Source: Aureococcus anophagefferens (lineage: Eukaryota; Sar; Pelagophyceae; Pelagomonadales; Pelagomonadaceae). From it: a stretch of 64,000 nucleotides of DNA. A program made the position numbers and the translations under genes. The notes beneath the pieces were generated by a model. The model saw only the letters and a list, made by a program, of their open reading frames with translations. It did not search any database and had not been told where the DNA came from. Location of the stretch: positions 1,563,457 through 1,627,456 of the forward strand of contig NW_008705567.1 in the NCBI RefSeq assembly GCF_000186865.1. Direction: 5' to 3'. Shown here one piece after another: positions 29,640 through 38,686 of this stretch; position 1 is the stretch's first letter, and each line of letters opens with the position of its first letter.

Positions 29640-30449
29640 ATGGTCCTCCTCTGCAAGTGCGGCAGCGCCGACGTCGTCGAGCCCAAGCTCACGGGCGGCC
29701 GCGCGCCCGTCCCGGAGCTCATGGAGAGCGCCGCCCCGCCGGAGGACGACGGCGAGGAGGTCAAGGTGGAGAAGAAGAAGCGCAAGTCGTTGGTGAAGCG
29801 GGCCTACGAGGGCGCCAAGCAGTGTCGACGCATAGGTGCCTAGGTGCCTACGCGCCTACGTAGCCTCGTCCGGAACCTACGGAACTATGACCTACGCGCC
29901 GCCCACGCAGGCGCCAAGCGCCGGAGCGCCCAGAAATCCGAGGCGCTGCAATCCTGGGCCAACTCCGTGAGCGTGCAGACGCAGCACTTCATGGCGCTCC
30001 GCGGCTGGGTCGGCTCGATCACCGTCACCGTGGGCATGGGCGTCGTCAAGGTCGGCGTCACGCTCCCCGTGCGCGGCCGCGTCTACTTCTTCGAGAGCGG
30101 CGGCGCGCCCCTCTTCGGCGACTTCTCCAACCTCTTCGAGTGGGACGGCGAGGGCGAGGAGCCCGACAAGGCCGAGGAGAAGTCGAAGATCCCCAAGGCG
30201 CTGGAGCGCATGGCCGGCATGCTCGTCGGCGCGAAGCGAAGCTGGCCGGGCGGCTGCGTCGAGGGCGCCGCCGTGACGGTGTGCGTCGACCTGACCTGCT
30301 ACGGCGTCGGCATCGAGATCGAGGCCGAGATCGACGTGTTCTCCATCGTCCTCCCGGAGGACCACTGCAGACGGCGGGCGCCGAGTTCTGGCTCTGCGGC
30401 TCGGGCGGCGTCGCCGCGGAATGGGGCGGGCGTTGAAGCGCGCCTGTAA
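29640..30449 (+). CDS. Two-exon uncharacterised protein between kbl and tdh
   Basis: Exon 1 runs 29640-29823 (MVLLCKCGSADVVEPKLTGG ... KKKRKSLVKRAYEGAKQ) and exon 2 begins at 29911. Joining T with GC preserves phase and gives QCAKRRSAQKSEALQSWANS. The body has beta-rich, Gly-rich segments (GWVGSITVTVGMGVVKVGVTLPV, VTVCVDLTCYGVGIEIEAEIDVF). The C-terminal 25 residues become Arg/Ala-rich, so a further intron near 30355 is possible; the frame at 30510-30620 (VVGVVDVDPKALGDD) also looks coding. I do not recognise the family. The intron is an insertion element with an 8-bp duplication. Its position between two threonine-catabolism genes is notable but not evidence of function. Confidence 0.6.
29820..29910 (+). 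mobile_element. 91-bp introner-like element forming the intron of the kbl-tdh interval gene
   Basis: The 8-mer gcgccaag flanks the insert at 29812-29819 and 29911-29918. The insert begins cagtgtcgacgcatagg and ends ctacgcgccgcccacgcag; the ends are only imperfect inverted repeats. The intron would be 29824-29910 (GT...AG, 87 nt), with the AG supplied by the element end and the donor inside the element. The interior has repeated aggtgcctac units. The duplication is exact; transposon identity is inferred. Confidence 0.65.
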
Positions 30450-30646
30450 GGGCGTTCTTTTTGAGGCCTTGGGTCCGGAGGTTCCCGCGGACGCGCGCGC
30501 GCGCCGGCGCGCGGGGCCGTTGAGGTCGTCGGTGTCGTCGATGTTGACCCGAAGGCACTGGGTGACGACGCGAGCTCGGTCGAAGTCGAAGTGCTCGTCG
30601 AGCGGATCGGCACGTCGAATCGACACCACCGACGGCGTAGACGAGC

Positions 30647-32116
30647 ATGCTCGCGAAGCTCGCGCGCCTGAACGCGCCGCGCGTCGCCGCGCGCGCCGCT
30701 GCGCCGCGCGCCCTCTTCTCGTCGGACAGCGTCGTGGACACCATCACGCTCACGCAGAAGCGGTCCGCCGTGCTGCGGAATGCGTCCGACGCGGACCTCG
30801 AGGCGACGAAGAAGGCCATCGCCAACGAGCAGAAGCGGCGGCAGTCGACGCTCATCATCGGCGCCGCGGGCGCCGTCGGCAAGCGGCTCTGCGCGGCGCT
30901 GACGCAGGCGGGCCACAAGGTCATCGCCACCGACCGGACGCCCGTGCTCCCCAAGGACCTGCGGGACTCCATCGGCGAGAAGGGCATCTGCATCGGCTCC
31001 GTCGACGTCACGGACGCCGAGGGTTTGGTCAAGCTCTTCGAGGAGCACGCGGACGCGAACACGTCCGTCTGGAACCTGGCGGCGCCGCTGTCGGTGGACA
31101 CGGCGCTGAACCCCGCGATCGCCGAGGCCATCACCATCGGCGGCATGAAGAACGTGCTCGCCGCCATGGCCAAGGTCGGCGCGAAGAAGATCTGCTTCAC
31201 GGACTCCATCGGGTCCTTCGGCGCGTCGAGCCCGCGCGTCGGCGCGTCGGCGCGCTGGCTCACGAAGAACCCGACGCAGGACCCCGGGTCCGACTACGGC
31301 CTCCAGAAGCGGGGCTGCCGCGAGCTCATGGCGGACTTCGCGAAGAAGCACAACGGCGACCCGCGCTTCGCCGTGCTGCCCGGCGTGCTCCACTCGAACT
31401 CCGTCTGGGGCAACGGCACGACGGAGTACGCGCTCGACGCGCTCCTGTCCGCGCCGCACCAGGCGACGACGCTGGGCCTGCCGACGGGCGAGTCCTACAC
31501 CTGCCCCGTGGACCCCGACGTGCGCATGCCCATGGTCTTCGTCGACGATTTGATGCGCGGGCTCGTCGCGCTGCAGGAGGCGGAGCCGGACGTGCTCGCG
31601 GAGCCCGAGAACGGCTACTGCATCCCGGGCCTGAGCTTCTCCGCCAACGAGCTCTTCTCCGAGATCCGCAAGCACTACCCGGGCTTCGGGTTCCGCGTAC
31701 AGCTCGACGCGAACATGGACAAGTTCGCGAAGCTCTGGCCCGACGAGCTCGCGACGGAGGAGCCGCTCCGCGACCTCGGCTACAAGCCCGAGGTCGGCCT
31801 CGAGGAGATGGTCGCCACGGTCCTCAAGTCCCACCAGGACCGCAACGAGATCACGGCCAAGGACTTCATGGCCATCGACCACGACGGCGACGGCGTCGTC
31901 ACGCGCGACGACATCGAGCAGCACATCTCCAAGTTCCTCGTCGAGGGCCGCCACAGCGACAACGCGACGGACGACGAGGACGTGAAGCGCGCCGTCGACG
32001 ACTTCATGCTCGGCGAGATGCACGACACGGACGGCAGGATCTCCTGGGAGAAGTTCTCCGAGTGGACGCGCCACCACGACTTCGGCGACTTCGTCCGCAA
32101 GTCCCTGCACCGCTGA
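30647..32116 (+). CDS. tdh: L-threonine 3-dehydrogenase (SDR type) fused to EF-hands
   Basis: This 489-residue protein begins with a basic presequence (MLAKLARLNAPRVAARAAAP), probably mitochondrial. The Rossmann start is TLIIGAAGAVGKRLC (about residues 67-81). The catalytic region has CFTDSIGSFGA and DYGLQKRG, the YxxxK of extended short-chain dehydrogenases, with Tyr at about 217. Substrate-side blocks (MPMVFVDDLMRGL, YCIPGLSFSANEL) fit the animal and bacterial SDR-type threonine dehydrogenases. It oxidises threonine to 2-amino-3-ketobutyrate with NAD+. Residues 405-489 add two EF-hand loops (DHDGDGVVTRDD at about 412, MHDTDGRISWEK at about 459), which suggests Ca2+ control. The kbl gene is immediately upstream on the same strand with one gene between. 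Confidence 0.82.
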   Translation: MLAKLARLNAPRVAARAAAPRALFSSDSVVDTITLTQKRSAVLRNASDADLEATKKAIANEQKRRQSTLIIGAAGAVGKRLCAALTQAGHKVIATDRTPVLPKDLRDSIGEKGICIGSVDVTDAEGLVKLFEEHADANTSVWNLAAPLSVDTALNPAIAEAITIGGMKNVLAAMAKVGAKKICFTDSIGSFGASSPRVGASARWLTKNPTQDPGSDYGLQKRGCRELMADFAKKHNGDPRFAVLPGVLHSNSVWGNGTTEYALDALLSAPHQATTLGLPTGESYTCPVDPDVRMPMVFVDDLMRGLVALQEAEPDVLAEPENGYCIPGLSFSANELFSEIRKHYPGFGFRVQLDANMDKFAKLWPDELATEEPLRDLGYKPEVGLEEMVATVLKSHQDRNEITAKDFMAIDHDGDGVVTRDDIEQHISKFLVEGRHSDNATDDEDVKRAVDDFMLGEMHDTDGRISWEKFSEWTRHHDFGDFVRKSLHR

Positions 32117-32430
32117 GCGGCGCCTCGATCGAAGGCGCCGTGCGAAAAATCTAATGAGTCGCCGACCCTAAGCGCGCCGCGAGTCCGAGACTAGTCGAGA
32201 ATCAGGTTAGTGCGTCGCGCGCGGACCGGTGACGTGCCCGCGCGGTGCCGTGCGGATGCAAGAAGGGGGCGCCCGTGCGGTAGCCGCCGGTGCCCTAGGT
32301 CGAGGCGGCGGCGGGGGCGCTCATCGGCCAGCCCCAAGCCGAGCCTGCCGTCACCTTCGGCGAGCGTCCGGTGCTGTGGCGCGGCCGGCTCAGTGGCGAG
32401 GCGAAGCGAGCCACCTCACCATGGGACTGC
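32117..32430. other. Intergenic region downstream of tdh
   Basis: I see no gene or structured element I can support here. It is the joint 3' flank of two converging genes (tdh on plus, the small zinc protein on minus). Confidence 0.5.
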
Positions 32431-32802
32431 TCATCGGCCCACGCAGCACGCGAAGGCCGGCGCGGCGGCGGGTCGCGCCGGCGGGTCGTGCCAGGGCTCG
32501 GGCGCGAAGGCCTGATGCACGTCGCGATGCACGGACGTCGGCGACAGCTTGCACGACTCCATGCTCGACGCGAGGCTCTCCGAGGAGGCGATGGACGACG
32601 GCGCGCGGCCGTCGTCCATGGCGTGGTCGCTCGGCAGGTGGCGGCACACCGTCTCCGGCGTCGCCCCGACCGCGGACGGGACGCACGGACGGAACGACGT
32701 CCACGGGCAGCAGCTTCTGCAATACGCCGCGTCCTGGAAATAGTAGACCGTCTCGTGCTTCAAGCTCGACGAGCACGCATCACAGTACTTGGTGCAGTCC
32801 AT
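32431..32802 (-). CDS. Small Cys-rich (probable zinc-binding) protein
   Basis: The ATG at 32802 starts MDCTKYCDACSSSLKHETVY, and the frame ends at 32431 (123 residues). CxxC ... CxxC spacing in residues 7-30 (CDACSSSLKHETVYYFQDAAYCRSCC) suggests a treble-clef zinc site. It resembles, loosely, plant FLZ-type fingers, but that family is considered a land-plant one, so this may be convergence. The rest is Ser/Pro/His-rich and probably disordered. Codon bias is weaker than in neighbours. Confidence 0.5.
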   Translation of the reverse strand: MDCTKYCDACSSSLKHETVYYFQDAAYCRSCCPWTSFRPCVPSAVGATPETVCRHLPSDHAMDDGRAPSSIASSESLASSMESCKLSPTSVHRDVHQAFAPEPWHDPPARPAAAPAFACCVGR

Positions 32803-33275
32803 TGCGGCGACGAAGTTGATGCGATGACGATGCCGATTGCAATGGGGATTGCGACGGGCGATGCCGGTGGTTCTTGCTGCGACTGCCGGTGGCAATGCGG
32901 AAGGCAATGCGGATGGCAATGGGCGCGGTGGCGTTGCTACTGGTTGCACCGAACGTCGTGGCCGGCGGCCGTGGTCGTGGCGCTTGTACTACGCTTGGAT
33001 CGTCTGAGTCGAATGAATTCAAGGGAATGCGCTGGCCGTGTTCCGCGTGCCAGCGTGCCACGACTGGTAGACCCGGGCGAGAATACGAAAGTTAGTCTGC
33101 ACTTTAGCGCGTGCACCTCTGTGGCATCCGAGACTATTCCGCTTCGCCTCAGGTCTTAGGCTACTCTGACTCTGTACATGTATGACGGAATCAGCCTATC
33201 TAACCTTCTCCAGCACCGAAACCCGCGGCGCGGCGCCGACTTTCCCCAGCAACGCCACCAACCTCAACGCCACCC
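32803..33275. other. Intergenic region with 12-bp tandem repeats
   Basis: No gene seen. At about 32889-32930 a 12-bp unit (gcaatgcggaag / gcaatgcggatg / gcaatgggcgcg) is repeated, just upstream of the zinc-protein start. The sequence 33000-33200 is less GC-rich than the window average and holds no credible frame. Confidence 0.6.
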
Positions 33276-36200
33276 TTACGCCCCCCCGGGCGCCACGGGC
33301 CGGTAGCTCGCGTCCGGCGGCCGGCATTTGAAGGGCCGGTCGCCGAGGTTGATGGTGCAGACGAAGCCGTAGCCGCCCGTGAGCGCGGGCACGAGGCCGT
33401 CCGACGGCACGGCGATGTTTGGGAACGCCGTCGCGTCCGCCGCGGCCCAGTCGCCGTTGACCGCGAAGCGCAGGTCGCCCGTGGCGAGGTCCGCCGCCGC
33501 CGTGACGACGTCGCCGTCCTTCCACTTGGCCGTCGCGTAGGGCCGGTCGCCGTCGTGCCACTTCTTGGCCCGGATCCCGTCGACGCCCCAGGACAGCTTG
33601 TCGTCGCCGACGCCGTCGCCGGACTCGACGTCCGTCTCGTGGACCGCGCCGAGCCAGCCCAGCTGGACGACGCCGACGCAGGTGCCGATGACGACCTCGT
33701 AGTAGACCCGCGCGCCCACGGGCGCGCGCGCGTCGAGCGCGCAGACCGTGTTGAATCCCACGAACGCGCACGTCTGGTCCTCGCCCACGAGGCACTGCGT
33801 CGGCCGGCCGCGGACCCGCGCGACGGCGCTCCGCCCCGCGCGCTTCTGCGCCGTGGCGCCGGCGGCCTCCACCGCGGCGAAGCGCGCCGTCGCCCACGCC
33901 GCGAGCGCGCCGTCGCCGCCGGCGAGCGCGTCCGCGTCGACGGCGGCGGACGCGCCCGGCGCCTCCGGCGCGGTCGCCGCGCGCCGCCGCCGCGACGGGT
34001 CCCGGTTCTCCAGCTCGGCGTCGTTGGCGAAGAGGCGGTGCGCGGGCGCCGCGCCGCGCTTGAGCAAGGCGCGCGCGACGGCCGCGTGCCCGCCCGCGAC
34101 CGCGTGCACGAGCGCGGGCACGCCGCAGGCGTCGCCGCGGTCCACGCGGTCCAACGCGTGGTCCCGCTGGTCCAGGTGCTTCAGCAGCAGATGCACGACC
34201 GCCAGGTGGCCGTGCTGCGCCGCGAGGTGTAAGGCGTCGCGGCCGTCGAGCGCCGCGCGGTCGCAGTCCGCGCCCGCGCGTAGCAAATCGGCGGCGATCT
34301 TCGCGTCGCCGCTCTCCGCGGAGATCATGAGCGCCGTCCGCCCCAGGTCGTCGGCCTGGTGCACGACGGCCGGCGCGTGGTCCACGAGCGTCTTCGCGAT
34401 CGCGCCGTTCGACCCGTAGCACGCGTTCATCAGCGCCGTGCACCCGTCGTCCTCGGACCGCGTCGCGTCCGCGCCGTGCTCCAAGAGCACCTCCACGACG
34501 GCCGCGTGGCCGCAGAGGCAGGCGATGGCCAGCGCCGTGTCGCCGTTGCGGTCGCCGCGCTCGACGTCGACGCCGCGCTCCAAAAGCAGCCGCGCGGCCG
34601 CGTCGCGGCCCTGCGACGCCGCGCACATCAAGGCCGTGTACCCCGACGCGTCGCCCGCCTCCGGGTCCGCGCCGTGGTGGAGCAGCAGCGCCACGACTCT
34701 TGAATCGCCGACGCAGGCCGCGGCCATGAGCGCGGACCAGCCGTCGCTGAGCTTGCTCTCGACGTCCGCGCCCCGCCGCAGGCAGAGCCCGACGACGTCC
34801 GCGTGGCCGTAGTTGCAGGCCGCGATCAAAGCCGTGTAGCCGTCCTGCGTCGCCGCGGACACGTCGGCGTCGGCCTCGCCGAGCAGGAGCGCCGCGACGT
34901 CCGCGTGGCCGTCCTTGGAGCACGCCATCAGCGCCGTGTAGCCCTCGCGCGTCCGCGCGCCCACCCTGGCCCCGTGGCGCACGAGCAAATCGCAGACGTC
35001 CGCGTGGCCGTTCTGCGCCGCGAGCATGAGCGCCGTCCAGCCCTCGTCGTCGCTGAACGTCGCGTCCGCGCCGTGGTCGAGCAACGCCTCCGCGACGTCC
35101 GCGAACCCCGAGAACGCCGCGGCCTGTAGAGCCGTGTTGCCCACGAACCCGGACACCAACGGCCGCACGAGGGCGTGGGCCGCCAGCAGCCGCACGGCCG
35201 CCGCGTTGTTGCCCTTGCCCGCCCAGCGCACGGCGTCGACGCCGCGCGCGTCGAAGCGCGTCGGGTGCTCGCAGCGAGCCAACAGCGCCGCGACGCAGTC
35301 GACGCGCCGCGGGTCCTGCACGGCGACGTGCAACGGCCCGGAAGGTAGGTTCAACCCGTCGGGGTCGCAGCCGTAGGTGTCCACGAGCACCTTGACCGTC
35401 TCGGGCCGGTTCGACCGGCACGCGGCCGCCAAGCAGAGGAAGCCGACCTCGCGCTGGTCCTCGACGCGCTCCGCGTGGAAGAGGCGCTTCATGGGCGCCA
35501 AACTCTTCTTCGCCTCCGTGCCCGCGTAACTGCCGCACAAATTCACCAAAGCCTTCACGGCGTCCGACGACGCCGCGAGCCGCGAATCGAACCAGTCGTC
35601 CGCGGCGACGCGGTCGAGCGCGCGCGTCGTCGCCGCGCGCTCGTCCGGCAGCAGCGTCGCCGCCTGGGCGAGCACGGACGCCTGGTGGCCCGTCGCGCAG
35701 CACGTGTACTTGGAGCAGCCGAACTTGGAGAGCACGGCCGCGCACGCCGCGCGGCCCGCGCGCGCGGCCCGGTGCACCGCGCCGTCCTGGCCCTCGGCGT
35801 CCACGGGCGTCACCAGGTCGACGCCCCGCTTGCCCAGCCCGTCCAGGAACTCGACCTCGCCCTCCGCCGCCGCGAGGCGAAACAGGGCGGCGACGCCGCA
35901 GGCGTCCGCGCGGCGCACGCGCCAGCGGATGACCTTGACGGGGTCCGCGTTCGCCTGGGCAGGAAAAGGGTGATTCAACGTCGCTTCAACTTGAGTGTTC
36001 CGCGCGCGCGCGTTCCGGAAAAAGCATCCATGCTTCGAGACCGTTCCGAGAGATGATCGCTCGTCCAAAAATCAGCCGAAACGAGTGGAAAACGACCGAG
36101 ATCGGAGCCTTTGAAGTTGGGAATTTCGCACTCTTTTCCTGCCCCGGCGTTCGCCGCGGCCCGGTACGCGTCGGAGCCCTTGGGCACGCCGGCTGTTGAT

Positions 36201-37453
36201 AACTTCACAACCACGTGCGAGCTCAGCGGCCCGAAGGGCCGCCGGTCCGCGACGTCCGGCGCCGCGTCGACGACGACGGCCGCCTTCATCGTCACGCCGC
36301 CGTGCTCCTCGCAGACGTGGACGCCGTCGCCGTCCGACAGCGGCGTCGCGCGCCGCGCGAGCGCGTCGAGGCACTTGTCGCGGTCCTGTTGCGTGTCTAA
36401 CGCAGCGAAGGCCAGCAGCGCCGGCAGGCGCCAGGCCGGCGGCGGGCCCCGGGGGGCGCGGTGCTCGAGGAGCGCGGCGGCCGTGCGGAATCGGCTCGCC
36501 AAAGCCGCCGCGACCCACGGGTGCGCGAAGGCCGCCGCCGACTCGGACGCCTTCACGAGCGGCGGGAGGTCCCCAGCCAGCGCCAGCGCGAAGAGCGCCG
36601 CGCCGTCGAGGGCCGCGCGCGCCGTGCCGCGCGCCGCGCGGTCGCGCGTCTCGCCGCGCGGCGCCGCGCGCGCCGCGGCCTCGAAGTCGTCGACGTCCAC
36701 GCGCTGGTCCGGCGCGTCCAACGCCCGCGCGGCCAACGCCACCAAGAACCGGCCCACGTCCTTGCCGCCGCAGTTGCCGAGCTTTTTCGATAAAGCCGCC
36801 GCGGCCGCGTCGAGGCACGCGCCGAGCGCGGCGCCCGCGCCCCGGAGCGGCGACGCGCAGAGCCGGTGCCGGCGGCTCTCCGCCTCGAGGCGCCGCGCGA
36901 GCCGCCGGCACCGCGCCGACGAGCCCAGGCCCGACGTGTCGATGATGACCAACCCGGCCTCGGCGAGCGGATCCGTCCGCGCGCCCGCGGCGACTTCCGC
37001 GACGACGCCCGGCGCCTCGCCCGCGCGCCGGTAGAGCGGCGCGCCGGGGTCGCGCTTCAGGCGCACGTGCGCGCGCCCGCCGGGGCACGCGCCCTTCTCG
37101 CCCGCGAAGAGCACGACGAGCGACCCGGCGCGCGCGGCGCGCCGCAGCGGCCGCCGCAGCGGGTGCGCCGCTAAAACCGCGGCGAGCGGCGCCGCCTCCT
37201 CTTTTGCGGTGAGCGTGAGCGAGATGGGCGACAGGCCCACGGCGCGTTTCGCGCCGCCGCTCACGGCCTCGAGGCGGTCGAGCACGTCGACGCCGACGAA
37301 GCCGCAGAGCTCGGACGCGAAGTTGAGGCCGCCGGCGTCGAACTCCAGGAGGTGGACGAGGCTGGGCGGCTGGTGCCGGGGCTTTTGGGCTCGCTTGGAA
37401 CGCGAGGTCGGGCGCTGGGATGCCGCGCGCCCCTTGGGGCGGCTGGCTGACAT
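33276..37453 (-). CDS. Giant ankyrin-repeat / SPRY protein split by an introner
   Basis: Two exons, 37453-36143 and 35954-33276, join in phase (GGG then GCG) across a 188-nt intron with a GC donor and AG acceptor, giving 1329 residues. Exon 1 (437 residues) is a region of unknown fold with LVVLFAGEKGACPGGRAHVRL and GLVIIDTSGLGSSARCRRLA. Exon 2 begins ANADPVKVIRWRVRRADACG and holds about 15 ankyrin repeats, many near-consensus (GWTALMLAAQNGHADVCDLL, GYTALMACSKDGHADVAALL). A C-terminal SPRY domain follows (VYYEVVIGTCVGVVQLGWLG, LSWGVDGIRAKKWHDG, GDVVTAAADLATGDLRFAVNG). Ankyrin plus SPRY suggests a binding scaffold. If the intron were not removed, each half would be an isolated frame overlapping by about 90 bp. 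Confidence 0.78.
35956..36146 (-). mobile_element. Introner element (191 bp) in the ankyrin/SPRY gene
   Basis: Inverted ends gggcaggaaaag (35957-35968) and cttttcctgccc (36133-36144) are exact over 12 bp. The flank gcgttcgcc is present at 35947-35955 and again at 36147-36155, an 8-9 bp target duplication. On the minus strand the intron starts GCAGGAAAAG (GC donor at 36142) and ends TTTTCCTGCCCAG, so one inverted repeat supplies the donor and the other the acceptor. The core contains tcgtccaaaaatcagccgaa, shared with the element at 38206. Confidence 0.88.
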
Positions 37454-37944
37454 CGGACGGCGCCGGCAGGCGGCGTGATTCGCGAGAGCTTTGGCGGCGC
37501 TCCTGCGAAGGCGGGGTTTGCTCCGCCAGTGGCGCCGCCGGCACCCCTGCGTGCGCGGCGGGGTGGTACATCTTACTACCGGAAAACGGCGTTCCCCAGC
37601 CGTCACACCCACGTCGCGCCCAAAACCAAGGGGCGTATCCAACGCCATCGATGGTGGCGCGCACCGCGGCCACGGACTTGTACGCCGCGGCAGCCCCGCG
37701 GAGACGAGGCCCGCGCGGTGGAATTTGGTCGACGCCAGAACCACCTCCGATGGGGGCACCGACGGTCAGGCTTACGCCTAGGGGTCATGGAAGGCCACTC
37801 CGACCACCAGAACGGGCTGCCGTGCGTCGGAAGCTTGGCCTCAGAGGTCTCCGTTCCCGGCCCGCGCGTACGTGTTCGGTACTCAAGCCAGCGAAACGGC
37901 TAGCCATTCGTCCCAAAGCGAGCGCTTGTTTTTGGCACGTCTAG
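37454..37944. other. Intergenic region between divergent genes
   Basis: It lies between the ankyrin/SPRY start (minus) and the HNH-like partial gene (plus). Several open frames cross it but none resembles a protein. I see no repeats or RNA genes. It presumably holds both promoters. Confidence 0.45.
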
Positions 37945-38617
37945 ACACCGGGCGTCCCTGGCCGCACACCAATCCCCGGTAGTTGGACGGGGGGCGCGTC
38001 GGCCATCGGCTCCGACGACTTCTTCCTCGCGGGCGAGGTCCAGCAGGTCCTCGCGGATCGGCGTTCTACCAATCGTACCGCCTGCGTCAACGGCGACAAG
38101 GACGCCATCAACAAGATGCTGAAGCCCCACAAACTCCAGATCGCCAAGGGCCTCTACCCGCGGTTGTCGACCTCGGTGCAGGTCGCGATCGCCGAGCGCC
38201 TCGAGCTGTGTGGAACTCAAATCTTCAATATGACTTCAACGTGAGCGTATGCGACAGTTTCGACGCAAGCTCTTCGGCTGTGCTTCGAGAACTCGACGAG
38301 AGCAATCGATTCGTCCAAAAATCAGCCGAATCGACTTCGATTTGGCCGAGCTGGAGAATTTCAAAGTTCGGCCCCGACGTCCCAGCTCACCGGTTGATTT
38401 CCACACAGGCCTCGAGGTCGACCACGTCAAGTCGGCGAGCAGCGACCACCTCGTGAACCTGGTCGTCATGCCCAAGTTCGTGAACCAGAGCTTCGGCGCC
38501 GCGAACCATATGGGGCTCAAGTGGCGCTGGACAACGAAGCGCGTCTTCGAGATGGCCGACAAGCTCGTCCACGTGCTCGCGAAGCGCGAGCTCGCGGCCC
38601 TCTCCGCGTGCGCCTGA
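37945..38617 (+). CDS. Partial gene, possibly HNH-nuclease-like, split by an introner
   Basis: Coding-type sequence in one frame (IGSDDFFLAGEVQQVLADRR, INKMLKPHKLQIAKGLYPRL) runs to 38209, an intron occupies 38210-38408, and the frame resumes at 38409, reading CLEVDHVKSASSDHLVNLVV. T plus GC makes the junction codon. The second exon, with DH, NLVV and a later Asn, weakly resembles an HNH fold. The first in-frame ATG is at 38116, well inside the coding-like part, so the 5' end is missing, lies in an unrecognised exon, or the locus is a pseudogene. The stop is at 38615-38617. Confidence 0.5.
38206..38408 (+). mobile_element. Introner element (203 bp) in the HNH-like gene
   Basis: The 8-mer gcctcgag occurs at 38198-38205 and at 38409-38416, directly flanking the insert. 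The ends are inverted: ctgtgtggaa (38206-38215) and ttccacacag (38399-38408), 10 bp exact. The intron runs from GTGGAA at 38210 to the terminal AG at 38408. The core at about 38293-38350 matches the element at 35956, including 20 identical bases tcgtccaaaaatcagccgaa. Here the core is sense to the host gene; in the other element it is antisense. Confidence 0.9.
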
Positions 38618-38686
38618 GACCCTAGATTCAGCGTAAGCGTCCCTCGGGGCCTCGCGGTCGGGCGCGCGCGCGCGCGTCGCCGCTGC

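Noticed and set aside
28310..32116. kbl-tdh pair as bacterial contamination
   Set aside because: Codon bias equals the neighbours, the dehydrogenase has a presequence and EF-hands, and the interval gene carries an intron.
32431..32802. Assignment as a plant FLZ zinc finger
   Set aside because: Only the CxxC spacing is similar; the family is considered a land-plant one and the conserved Phe/Leu positions cannot be confirmed by eye.
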